NCBI GenBank assembly: GCA_948567375.1
Contig: OX419762.1
Span: forward strand, 58,980,841-59,044,840
Direction: 5' to 3'
Source of the DNA: Lunularia cruciata
Lineage: Eukaryota > Streptophyta > Marchantiopsida > Lunulariales > Lunulariaceae
DNA length: 64,000 nt
The notes below the pieces were generated by a model, which had not been told where the DNA came from, did not search any database, and saw nothing but the letters and a program-made list of their open reading frames with translations. Shown here in pieces: positions 53,960 through 64,000 of the stretch; position 1 is the stretch's first letter; every line of letters begins with the position of its first letter. The position numbers and the translations under genes were made by a program.

Positions 53960-55659
53960 TGTTTGCATGGACCAAAGCACATTGGCAAAAGCAATCATGA
54001 AGTTATTCAAGAGTAAATGTACTACGTATGCAAAAACAAGCCAAGAAATCTTCTTCCATTACCTTCACAAGGAAAGACATGTGAATTGGGTGGAGATGTT
54101 TCATTACTCTTCTTTCACTAATCTAACTTATTCATGCTTCACAACATGTAGGGAGACATGAACAAGGAAGATGGATTCATGCTTATGTCACCTTTCATGA
54201 TACATTACTACATAAGGATGAAGTTACTCACAAAGGAAGACAAGAAGAAGTTCTCATCCCAATTTTATCATCAAAGATCAATTTTATATATACTTGGATA
54301 TAGCTATGGAGTGCAAGAAGTATAGAGTGGCCAATTGAAAGTTGCTAAGTCATAAAAAAATTTATGTGCATGTGGAGGAGATAAAAGAATACCCTAGGAT
54401 ACCTAAAAAGAGGAAGGAGTTATCGGTAAGACCAAGGTGCAAGCATTAAAGAAGATGAAGTTGCAAGTGGTTGACGACTTCTCAAAAGAACACAATGACA
54501 AAGACAATCATGACAAAATAGAGGAAGATATCATCATGGAAGATGTCATGAAAGAAGAAGATCACAAGGATGCAAATGAAGAAGAAGGTGTAGCTAAGAC
54601 ACCAAAGATATCTCAAGAAGGAGAGGCAACCCAAGGTGGACATAATAGCTCAAATGGAATCCTTTACCCAAATGGCAAGTGAGGAATCCTTCACCCACAT
54701 CAAGCTTTCTTTGAACTTGGAAATAGAAGTGGAAGCTTGTCATGATGGTGTGCAATCAGCTCCAGTACAAGAGGAAGTGGTCAAAGAAGAAGTTGGATGT
54801 CAATTGCTAAAGAGGGCAAGGAGACCTTTCACAATCAATACAAAGCCCCTCTGACCATGCATCCTTGTAGAGATGGAGAAGCATCATACTCAACCAAAAT
54901 CCAAGGAAAGCATAAGGACAAGGTTGGATGATTGGGGAAAAAGGATGGTAACAAGGTCCAAGCCAAAGGAGGAGAAAACACATAAGAAGAATGAAGACCA
55001 TAAGCCAAGAAGAGACTCTTGTTCAAAGAGATCATGAAGGAGGCATGGAAGAACAAGGAGGCAAAGATGTTAAAGATCAAGGAGGAGGAATCCATCCATG
55101 TGCACATACAAGAAAGGGAGGGAGATGCAAAAGTGGCCAAATATGCAACCACCACTAACAAGGAAGTAGGAGAAGAGGTACGCATTCTAGTTCCCACCAA
55201 GAAGTTGATAGAGAAGGAGCATAAGAAAAGCCAATCGCAAGCTGAAGAATAAATAAGCCAGCCCAACCACAAACAAACACCTCCCTCATGGGAAGTGATC
55301 CATATGGTAGGTCCAATTCTTCACCAGTTGGAAATGATTCTTCCTTACTATTTAGAATTGCAGATTGCCATCATCAACTATGCAAAGTGGGTTACACATC
55401 TTCATCGGGTTGCTCAAGCAGACAATGAGGAGAGTGAAAGAGCTTGTGAGGAGCTCAAGAAGATCAAGGAGTAGGTCTAGACCAAAGAAGAGAACTATCA
55501 TGGGTTGGAGAAAATGTTAGACAAGTGGAAGACTGCAAAGAAGGCAAGATAAAAGAAGTATGATGAAGATCTACAAAGGATGCAAGCATAGGTAGAAATC
55601 CTCAATCTTGGAATCAAGCAGCAAAGGGCAGAATACAATGAATACCTTTGTGCACAAGA
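53925..55659 (+). pseudogene. Element G ORF, 5' part
   Basis: Decayed plus-strand ORF of unknown family. Parts in order: an N-terminal block with KLFKSKCTTYAKTSQEIFFH then NWVEMFHYSSF near 54000-54115; a Lys/Glu/Asp-rich linker (54437-54682: DDFSKEHNDKDNHDKIEEDI, then MKEEDHKDANEEEG); basic text to 55250; MVGPILHQLEMILPYYLELQ near 55300-55350; and a coiled coil (ESERACEELKKIKE, then KMLDKWKTAKKA) up to 55659. There element F interrupts the codon run ...LCAQD. Frameshifts and stops are frequent. The FFH..NW block is shared with element F. Confidence 0.6.
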
Positions 55660-56453
55660 TGTGACAACCCGGCAAATATCACTTTTGCGGTTATTGGGTA
55701 AGTAAAGTTCGTTCCCGCAAAGATACGATTCAGAAATGTTCAAATACAAAGTCAAAAGTCACAATGTAGTTCTTCTTGATTTCTTCTTTAGTCTCTCAGG
55801 TAGAAACCACACCTTGAAGAGAGTAACAATCACTGACTTGCAGTCTTGTTACAAATTAACACTTCTTAATCACAACACCTTCAATTCTTTCCAAACAATC
55901 TTGATTGTGATGATTCAGGCTCTCCCAAAAATGGCACTTCACTGCAAAACAACTTTGCCTCAGAATTGTGTTCCACCCTTCCACTAAACGCACAACTTCC
56001 TTGATCAAAATTGCTTCATATCAACTTCACATTGCACTCACAAATGCAAAATACTACCAACACTACAATTCCTCTCAGATCTGTCAAGGCATTGCTCTGA
56101 TTGCACTTCACTCAGGATCAAACACATAGAATGAAGATCATGGCTGTGGAATCCAACATCCAACAAGCACACTAACTTGCACTTTGAATTTCTTCAAACA
56201 CTCACAAACACAATTACAAAGTTGATACTCAGAATCAAGCTCAAGCGACGAGCACTGCTTCATAGCACTTCGCTTTATCTATTCTCAAAAATAATGAGCA
56301 CTGAACAACATGATACTGTGAATCCCACCCTTAAGTAGTGAACAAATTGTCAGTTCTAACAACTATACCGTTCTACAACAACTCTTCTAACCTACAGATC
56401 CAAAATGACAATGCACCTCTTCATATCTGCCTCTTTAGATCTCAAAACTGTTA

Positions 56454-59003
56454 CTAATCCAATCCGATGTCTACTTCATCATCGGCTTTCAAACCCAAAC
56501 CCGAAGTAAATTTACTTCCCACTACTCTATCCTTGGGTTTCACATCTTCTACTTCTTCTACCAGATCCAACAATTCTCTTTCCTGATCTGAAATTACACT
56601 AGTGGATAACCCTTCTAAACCTTCATCTCTCGACCCACTCTTCTCCAATGTCTCCTATGGTAACTCCAAAGACATCTGCACTCCTACTTCATCTACTTTG
56701 GGTTTGGCTCTAACATCCTTCTGAAGTTTATCTATCTCCAACTTTACTAACTCTAATCTAATTGCAATATTATCTTCTACCTCTAATATCTTCCTATCTA
56801 CACGAGTTTTGAGACTTATCAGCAGTGCATTCAAATTGGTATCTTTTGCGTGTCTTTGCCTTGTCTCCTGCACCAACAATTTCAACTCGTGCAGCCTTGT
56901 CTCTTCAATTTGAACACTGGCCTCTGTACTCAACATCACGTTCATCCTGAGGACAATCTCCTTCAATGGCTCCAATTGCATTTTTCTTTCTCGTTCTTGA
57001 TCTGCAAGCCAATCCTCCCTGTACATTGCCAACTCTGCTTCAAACTTGGCTTTCACCGTTTCCTTCTCCTTCTCCTTTTGTACAATCTTCTCTTCCTTAT
57101 TACAAAGTAACTCTTGTAATCTCTCTTCTTCCCTATATCATGCTGCTAACTCTCTTTGCCAAAGTTGCTTCTTCTCTTCTACACTCTCCATCACCCTTTC
57201 GAGCTCTTGGTCCTTTGTAGTTACTCTCGTCATAGCATGGATAAGTTCTACTTGTGAATCAGCAAATTGCTGCTTCAAAATCTCATATTTTGCTACTTGC
57301 CTTTCCCTTGCTATGTCACTCTTCTTAACAAGCTCTTCTTGATATCTCACTTCTCTCTTCAAGTCTTCAATTACCTGAGTCTTCACTACTGCCTCCGCTC
57401 GTAGTACTTCACTTTCCCCCTCACCTCGGGTTATGATTTTCTAAAACTCCGAGCTCTCTTCTTTTAATTGCGCTAAGACCTGCAACACAGTCTTCACCTC
57501 CAGACACTTTGATTGCATCTCCTTCTTCATGTGTTCTAACTTCACCAATAAGGAACACACATCCTCCCGCAGGTACTCTACTCCATTGCTCGCAACTACC
57601 TCCCCTTGCGTAGCAATCTCCCTTCTCACTTTGTGTTCACCCGATACTCGCCTTTGTCTCTGCAATCTTCGTATTGGAACTGACACCTTGCTTCCCAAGC
57701 TTTCATTCATTTCTTCTTTTACTTTACTCGGACCTGCATCACACTTTGCCTTGCATCTTGAGTGGACTCCTCTCTGAATCACAATTGCCTTTTCTTCGGC
57801 CTCGGGTATCTCATCCTCCAACTTCATGTTGTCATGGGCCTCAATCTCTGCCTGCACTTCTTCTTCCTCCTCTACAGCAACTGGCACCAACGTTGTTTCT
57901 CCACCTTCATCTTCCAAGTTCCAAATCTTTGGACTTGCACTCGGCTTCTCCTTCCGAGTCTTCGTCTTCTGACTTGATTACCACCATTCCTTGCCTCGGG
58001 TTTCCTCTCTTGGTCTTCTGAGGTTTCGTCTTGTCTTTGGCTTTGCCCTGCTGACTTTGCTTCTTTGATTTTGGAGTACTCGCTTCTAGCTCCACATTCT
58101 TCCTTGTCTTCTTGTAGTACTCATATGTGCTTCTGATTTGTAAGATGTACTGCTGTTCCTCTATATTGACTTCTCTACATATGACACCATTCTACTGCGC
58201 TCTGCCAAGTTCAGCAAATTTAACCCAAAGTAGAAATGGGCTGCAAACGGCACGATGTAATGTGGAGGTGATTTATCCCACAGATTCCACACCATTTGTC
58301 ACGTTCTCACATGGAAACACCTTGCCCAATTGATTGGTTCTTCTGCAAAAAAATTGTGAAAGAACACCGCTTGGTGTTTCATCACATAGGTTGTTCTCTC
58401 CGGCTTCAAGATGGCCATCAGAGCACTCACAATCCCCCTCTTGACAGGATCTTTATAGCTCTCAACTTTGTATTCATTCTTTGTCCGCTTTGACAAGAAT
58501 GCATCCCTCACTTCTTGGGTTTCTTCGGCTATCTCTCCCTTCCCCAAGAACGTGGCACCCTGCTCCATGCCTGCTTCCTTCTCGAGTACCAATCTCCAAT
58601 CTGACTCTGTCTAGCGAGCCGGATTTCCTCTCTTTCCTTCTTCCTTGAGTCCATCGAGACACTTGCTCTTGATGATCTCAATCATGAAACCGGGAAAACT
58701 AACATTCCAGTTCCATGCCAAGAATGTAATCCAAAGTCGGCTCAAGACTTTGATTCTTTTGATTACATCTAACCTCCAAATTGCATGATTCCTCACTACA
58801 AATTTGGAGTTCTTCTTTCCTCCTCCCATCTCTCTTGCTTTCTCACTGTCTCTTGGTTTCACTCTTGCGACTTCTCCCTTACACACTAGCGTGTCTTCCA
58901 CTCTATTTCCCTTCCCACAATCACCTGGAGGACAACTTCTCAACGGCAAAGGAAAATTGCTCGACATTGCTTCATTGCGAGCTCGATTTTTATAGAGTTG
59001 CAC
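56454..59003 (-). pseudogene. Element F ORF: FFH-NW domain, K/E linker, coiled coils
   Basis: Six open blocks (starting at 59003, 58592, 57917, 57386, 57056 and 56648) share one reading frame, so this was one protein of roughly 800 residues. The better start may be the internal Met of MSSNFPLPLRS (58967). Order: VVRNHAIWRLDVIKRIKVLS; KPERTTYVMKHQAVFFHNFF then INWARCFHVRT (near 58300-58400) followed by a TGA and MVWNLWDKSPPHYIVPFAAH; a basic linker with PKSKKQSQQGKAKDKTKPQK in a shifted frame; an acidic block; then coiled coils (KREVRYQEELVKKSDIARER, QVELIHAMTRVTTKDQELER, KAKFEAELAMYRE). No nuclease, RT or transposase motif seen. Function unknown. Confidence 0.65.
58985..58995 (-). promoter_or_regulatory. 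TATA-like box in element F
   Basis: Minus strand CTATAAAAATC, about 390 bp inside the left (minus-strand 5') end of F. It overlaps the first codons of the long ORF, so either the true start codon is downstream or the match is fortuitous. Confidence 0.3.
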
Positions 59004-59379
59004 TTTCTTCGTCTCTCTTCAATTCGAGTTTCTACAGAGAAATCACACCTCCTGCATGCACTTGTCACTATCAATCGTACTTTGCGCGTATGGGCCGCCA
59101 ATTTTAAATGGTCTCTTCTTGAATTTCTCGCCCCGACGAAAGGTTGTTAGAAAGACTTTGCCTCGGGTTGAGCTCCCCCCAATACGAAGACTCCTTACTT
59201 TGGGTTGTATGCTGACAAGGCATTTCCGAGTACTTTGCCTTATGACCCGCAGTCACTTTACTTCGGGTTTCATCCCCAAGACTCCTTTCTTCGCCTTCTT
59301 TGGCCATACATGCGCAATCCGACTTCTCTATAAACTTCTTCTTCTCTATTTTGAAAAAACAAAAAATGTGGGCACCACA

Positions 59380-59935
59380 CAAGACAAGAAAGTTAACATG
59401 CTAAAGACAAAGTTGGAGCAAGCTTGAGTCAAGATCATTATCAATAAAATCATGCATGGAGAATACAAGGAATTGAGTATTGAGTAATTCATTGAGTAAT
59501 TCAAAAATTCATATTGAGTAAGAAAATCATGTCATTAATATCAAGAGTGAAGAATTGTCTTCATTCATGTGGTCCTAGAAGGAGAGATTCAAGCAATGTG
59601 TGTGAACCTAGAGGAGGAACGTGCTTGAGTGCTTACAACAATGAAAGCTACAACAAATCACATGATTGAGCATGCAAAGAAATTGGCAATGACAATCCTT
59701 CATCAAGTCAAATTGCATGACATGAAGACACACATCCATGCACATGAGGCATAGTTTTGTAATAGAGAACAAATTTCATAACTATTTACTTGGCTTAAAG
59801 TGCACATAAGCCAAAAGTTTCAAGATATGTTGAATAGAATGCTTGTCAAGTTTGCAAATTACAAAGGAATAATCAAATTGCTCTTGTGGATGGCTAAAGG
59901 TAAAGGAAGTTCTTCACCATTGTGTACATATTTGT
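59380..59935 (+). pseudogene. Element G ORF, 3' part
   Basis: Continuation of the G ORF after element F: DKKVNMLKTKLEQA to a stop at about 59428, then coiled-coil-like text with stops: VLEGEIQAMCVNLEEERA, MKATTNHMIEHAKKLAMTIL, VHISQKFQDMLNRMLVKFAN. It ends near 59935. Confidence 0.5.
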
Positions 59936-60439
59936 GAGATAAAAAATTTGTAAAATAGTCAAAGTGTAGAGCAATTATCGGCCTACTAGAACAAAACAAG
60001 ATCTCTTTGGCCAAAGCTCTTTATGATCATATATTGTTCACTAACGACATCTTTCATTAGCAATCAATTTTGTAATTAAAGTCCTTTGTGATTAGTAGTC
60101 AAAGTAATTTAGAAGTAGAAGACAAACTTGAAGAGCTAATTGGTATTGCTACGTATGCAATTCTTAATTAAATTTAATTAGGATAAGATAGATTAGAATC
60201 CTAATAGAGTGGTTTGAATAGAATGAAGATTCTACGTCAATGATGTTGTATAAGTTAGGAGGTTACTAACGAACCTGCTTAGCTACTAAATATCCCTTTG
60301 GAATGGAGTAAGAATAGTATAAAGGGCTTTGGCCTTATGTAAACAAAGTTCAATTATTTTTTCAATTGTGAAATCAATTCTTTTTTAAAGCTTTTTACTT
60401 AAGGACCTCTATGATCTTTCTTGTGTCTTTTTTTTCATC
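59936..60439. other. Presumed 3' noncoding region of G
   Basis: AT-rich, no ORF. A 'tttggccttatgtaaacaaagttcaatt' region near 60330 (read in two parts) resembles the leader or terminator text often found in plant LTRs, but I could not define LTR ends. Confidence 0.35.
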
Positions 60440-61150
60440 TGCATGATGGATTAATTGCTTGGTTGAGTAGTGATGAGAAAACTTGATGTAGGAACACAAG
60501 TGCTTGAGTGAAAGGAATCATTTATACTTGTTTGGTGTGTCAAATCTCTTGGGTTTTGAAGAATCATGGTAATGCAATGAGTGGTTAACAAAGACCAAGA
60601 GCATAGTGAAGTACCACAATAACAAAAATTTAGGCAACACAATCAATCCATGACTCCTTTAGTACTATGGATTCTAGGAAGTATGCATTTGCTATGGTTG
60701 TAGTCCTCAAAGTGATAGGAACTTTGTGGTGAAGCTACACAAGAAGTAAAAATTGTTGTTGTTATGTGCACAACACTTGTGGCACTAACAATTTTTTGGC
60801 ACATTTGTGACAATTGTGATGCTAACAAAATCTGAAGCATTATTGAAGATCAAATGCTCATGACCATTGTCCCAATTGTGCCTTCAGCAAAAGTGAACTA
60901 CAAAGCTAAGTGACGTTTGTGACAAATGAACCATCATCTTTAGGATAAATATGGAAAGGATCTATAATCAAAGTGATTTTTTTCCTTTTAAGTAGTGTGA
61001 AACATGGATTGACACTACCCTCTTCTAGGAGTGATTCCTACCCAAGAAGTTAAATAGGAAATAATAAATAATTAGCATTTATGATGCTTTCTTTCATCTT
61101 CTAGTCATTTCAAACTCATATCTCCTTGAGAACAACCAATTCTTATCATT
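60440..61150. repeat. Diverged direct copy of the palindrome arm
   Basis: Collinear with 61450-61990: 'gtaggaacacaagtg' against 'gtaggaacccaagtg', 'actaccctcttctaggagtg' against 'attaccctcttctaggagtg', and 'gagaacaaccaattctta' against 'aagaacaacctattcctta'. More diverged than the two inverted arms. Confidence 0.65.
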
Positions 61151-61210
61151 TTACCCCACTTGGATGAACACTAAGCCACTAAATATGTGCAATATGAAAG
61201 AATGGATAAA

Positions 61211-61997
61211 GCGCTCTTGGCCATGTAGAAGGTACCTTAGTAATGTATAGAAGATCAGAATAGTGTAGATAAAGAACATACATACAAGATTAAGCTAAAT
61301 AGATCCTTGGATTGCCTCCATGTTGGATTTCTTTGGCTTTGAGTAGGAATCATTATTTAAGGCTTCATTCAAATGTAAATAGGTATTCAGTCAATCAAGG
61401 ACAAAAAAAAGTGAAAGAGCCAAAATCTCTTTGTCTCTTTGCTTAATTTTGAGTATTCATGTCAAATCTTTCTTGAGTGATATGAAAAAAATCTTGTAGT
61501 AGGAACCCAAGTGATTGATCATGATTGATTATTAGTACTTGCAGTTAGGGGGTGTAATTTTTGGTGGTTCAAAGGAAGCAATGCCTTGATGAATCTTAGG
61601 AGACAATTGTATTGTTGATGGTACTCAATAGAAGCAAAGGCAAAGAATAATCACCAGTATAAAGATCTTTCAAATATAGTTGAGCCTTTTAGGAAGTGTG
61701 GAATGGTGTCTTCAAAGTAGGAATCTTCCTATTATAAGAAGCCTCTTTGTAGTTGGTTGGATCATCACTTTTAGGTTACTATTGAAACTTATTCTTACTT
61801 AAGGTGATCTTTTGGTTGCTTTATAAATTTTTGTAGTGTCCCTTGTTGGTGTCATTACCCTCTTCTAGGAGTGGTTCTTGCCCACGTGGTTAAACATGAA
61901 ACAATAAAGAACTGCAAGTTGGGATACTTCTCTCCAAATCTATCCATTTCTTGTATGTATCCTAGTAAGAACAACCTATTCCTTACTAATATACTAT
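61211..61997 (+). repeat. Left arm of large inverted repeat
   Basis: Reverse complement of 62063-62829 at roughly 75-80% by eye. Landmarks: 'atttaaggcttcattcaaat' (about 61351) pairs with 'attttaatgaagccttaaat' (about 62680-62700), and 'atcacttttaggttac' (61766) pairs with 'ataacctaaaagtgat' (62280). Confidence 0.88.
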
Positions 61998-62062
61998 AAA
62001 TAGTCTGACATTGGGTTCCCCAGTAACAGCACTAGAAAAAATGTGATAACACAATGAAAAAA

Positions 62063-62829
62063 TATAGTAAATTGGTAAGGAACAAGTCATTCTAATGAGG
62101 ATATGGGTCTAAAATGGCTAGATTTGAAGAGAAGTATTACAACTTGTAGTTCTTTATTCTTATCTATTTACCCTCTTGGGTATGAACCACTTAAAAATAT
62201 AGTAATGACACCACCAAGGTGCACTACAGAAAATAGAAAACAACCAAAAAATCACATTCACTAAGAATAAGTTGCAACCATAACCTAAAAGTGATTATCC
62301 TACCAATTACAAGGAGGCTACCTTTAATACAAAGATTCTTACTCCAAATACCATATTCTACCTTTCCTAGAAGGTATAACTCAATTTGATGATCTTTGCA
62401 TTGATCATTATTCTTTGTATTTGCTTTTATAGAGTATGATAAACACTATAGTTCTCTCTTTAGATCCATTTAAGCATTGCTTCTTTGGAACTACCAAGGA
62501 TCACACACCCTAGCCACAAGTACTAGTGATCACACACACTCACTCAAGTTTCTACTACAAAGATTCCTCAAAGTCACTCAACAAAGATCTAACTCCAATA
62601 TTTGGAATTAAGCAAAGTGATAAAGAGATTCCGGCTCTTTCACTTTATTTGTCCTTGAATAACTTAATCCTTATTTATATTTTAATGAAGCCTTAAATAG
62701 CGCTTCCTACTTGGAGCCAAAGGAATCCAAAAATCTATCTAGCTTAGTCTTGTTTGTAACTCCTTATCTATCCTATTTTAATCTTCTATACATTGCTTAG
62801 GCTCCTTCCACATTGCCAAGGGAGCTACT
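62063..62829 (-). repeat. Right arm of large inverted repeat
   Basis: Partner of 61211-61997 across a spacer of about 65 bp. Two copies of one noncoding 3' region appear tail to tail. Minus-strand coding text begins immediately beyond it, as expected for an inverted second copy of element G. Confidence 0.88.
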
Positions 62830-64000
62830 ATGTCCTTCTTGAAGAGAATTTCTACTTTTTTTGTCTTTGGACTTCCTATTCCAAATATTATAACTACAAA
62901 GTTCTTACAAGAAGAGCTATTTTGTGAAGGATCTTTGGGGTAGAATATTATTGCAAAAAACTACCTTTGCTCTTAACTATTTTAAAGAGAAGTTCTATCC
63001 TCTCCTTTTTATCTACAATTTCTAATATTAATATATCACAAGATTTGATGAACTTCTCATCTACATGTTCCCTAAACTTCAATGCTAGTTAGTCCATCTT
63101 TGGGTCTTTATAGGTCTTTGCTTCTAAGGTTTGTACTTGTAGCTTCAACTTATTTAACTTAGCTTTTTTCATGTGGTTTTCCATTACTTCTTAGGCAATA
63201 GATACTAATTGGTCACAAAGATCCTCTAAACTCTTAAGTATCTTTGCCTCTACTTCTATTGGTGTAGTTTAGAGGCCTTGAACTTCTATGGTGACTTCTT
63301 TCATCATCTTGGTTGATTTGCATATCACTCTTCTTTCTACTTCTTGAGTTCTTTGGCCAAACCTTCTAGTTGTAAGGCCTCCTCCTTCTTGTATTTATTT
63401 GGTCATAAGTAACTCCAAGGTAACAATATTTATCTTTTCTCCTTTGAACTTTCCTTGAATGCTTGAAACCTCCATATTCTTGCTTCACAACTCATCTTTG
63501 CATGCTTGTTCCTCTTACTTTTTTTTGAACGAAAGAGTCCTTAGGTCTCCTACAATCTTTGGATGCCTTTTTCTAAGTTCTTTTGGACATCAATAAGCAA
63601 AGTCTTCTATCATTTGAGTTCATAGTTCTCTTTCACTAAGGTGTCCACCTTTCATCACTCTTCCTTGTACAAGTTTCTGCTCTTCTCAAGGTCTTTCTTC
63701 CATTTATGTTGCTTTGCTTTCATGGCATATTTATTTTTATGCAATCTCTTCATTAGGCAAGTGAAGTCTTTCTCATCCAGCCAGACTTTTTGGTATTAAG
63801 GAAGAATTAGTTGAAAAAGTCTTAAGGTTGGTCCCATTGTTTTGATGATGAAGTCTACTCCATCAATATTTGGTGGTCCTTGGACTTCAATAACCACCCC
63901 TTGATCTTTATGATGTACTTCTTCTTAATCATTTTCTCCTTCCTTTTTGATCTCCAATTGGTCTTCTTTTGCTCCTTATTCGTTGGTGTTTGGCTCCACT
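62830..64000 (-). pseudogene. Inverted G-like coiled-coil ORF remnant (runs off the window)
   Basis: Minus strand from the window edge: VIEVQGPPNIDGVDFIIKTM, GPTLRLFQLILP (compare MVGPILHQLEMILPYYLELQ in G), WLDEKDFTCLMKRLHKNKYA, KHQ-like MKAKQHKWKKDLEKSRNLYK, KENYELK, LLIDVQKNLEKGIQRL, EEALQLEGLAKELKK and further heptad text towards 62900. Many stops. The homology with G is at the coiled-coil half. The N-terminal half lies outside the window. Confidence 0.55.

Larger units (their letters stand above)
55660..59379 (-). mobile_element. Element F: 3.72-kb TG...CA insertion with one large ORF, no pol
   Basis: Begins TGTGACAACCC and ends GGGCACCACA, flanked by a perfect 5-bp duplication caaga (55655-55659 and 59380-59384). 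Removing F and one duplication restores an open frame in G (...LCAQDKKVNML). TG/CA ends and a 5-bp duplication indicate integrase-mediated insertion, as for LTR elements. However, the two ends are not similar to each other and I see no PBS, polypurine tract, gag or RT. It carries a long minus-strand ORF. The sequence is visibly richer in CG dinucleotides than its surroundings, consistent with a younger insertion. Options: a giant solo LTR that contains an ORF, or a non-autonomous element. Confidence 0.85.

Noticed and set aside
57529..58021. Plus-strand Leu/Ser/Pro-rich ORFs opposite the F ORF
   Set aside because: Antisense of charged coiled-coil codons. The six collinear minus-strand blocks in one frame are better supported.
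55660..59379. F as a DNA transposon
   Set aside because: There are no long terminal inverted repeats beyond TGTG. TG...CA ends with a 5-bp duplication fit retroviral-type integration better, and no transposase motif was seen.
55660..59379. F as a complete LTR retrotransposon
   Set aside because: The two ends are not similar, and no PBS, polypurine tract or RT was found.

Overview
This window looks like nuclear DNA from a land plant with a large, repeat-filled genome. A gymnosperm is my best guess but is not proven. It is AT-rich, and almost everything recognisable is a decayed LTR retrotransposon, mostly Ty3/gypsy chromoviruses: CHROMO-type C-termini, initiator-Met-tRNA primer sites, TG...CA long terminal repeats and 5-bp target duplications. 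I found no intact cellular gene, rRNA or CRISPR array. One tRNA-like pseudogene is present.

Layout. 1-20112: a three-level nest. Element A (+, 1733-20112) holds element B (+, 3352-16169), which holds element C (-, 7584-14170) inside its integrase. 20192-33986: a solo A-type LTR, tandem repeats, fragments of unknown coiled-coil or acidic ORFs, a 1-kb purine-rich block, an AAGCAAATCC-rich repeat field and a tRNA-like sequence. 33987-49243: a second nest. Element E (-) carries element D (-, 40586-47169) in its gag and a separate foreign block of about 2.1 kb near its integrase C-terminus. 49775-52683: two solo LTRs, one truncated LTR and two tandem-repeat blocks. 53816-64000: an unclassified element G (+), whose ORF is split at 55659/59380 by a 3.72-kb opposite-strand element F, followed by a 65-bp-spacer palindrome with arms of about 780 bp centred near 62030. 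Beyond the palindrome a G-like ORF runs on the minus strand.

How the parts relate. B, C, D and E are one chromovirus family: leader ORF, gag with CCHC knuckle, protease, reverse transcriptase, RNase H, integrase, chromodomain. They share a conserved leader ORF upstream of gag. C, D and E share nonsense codons at the same positions, and their LTRs carry an internal 156-bp tandem duplication that B and the solo LTRs lack. Most insertions have terminal duplications that match exactly or at 4 of 5 bases, and removing C, D or F reconnects the interrupted host reading frame or sequence. The insertion order is therefore readable: A before B before C, E before D, G before F.

The least explained part is the F/G family. 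It encodes a large protein with a shared FFH...NW motif, a Lys/Glu-rich linker and long coiled coils, with no polymerase visible. All coordinates were counted by hand, and domain limits inside decayed elements are approximate.
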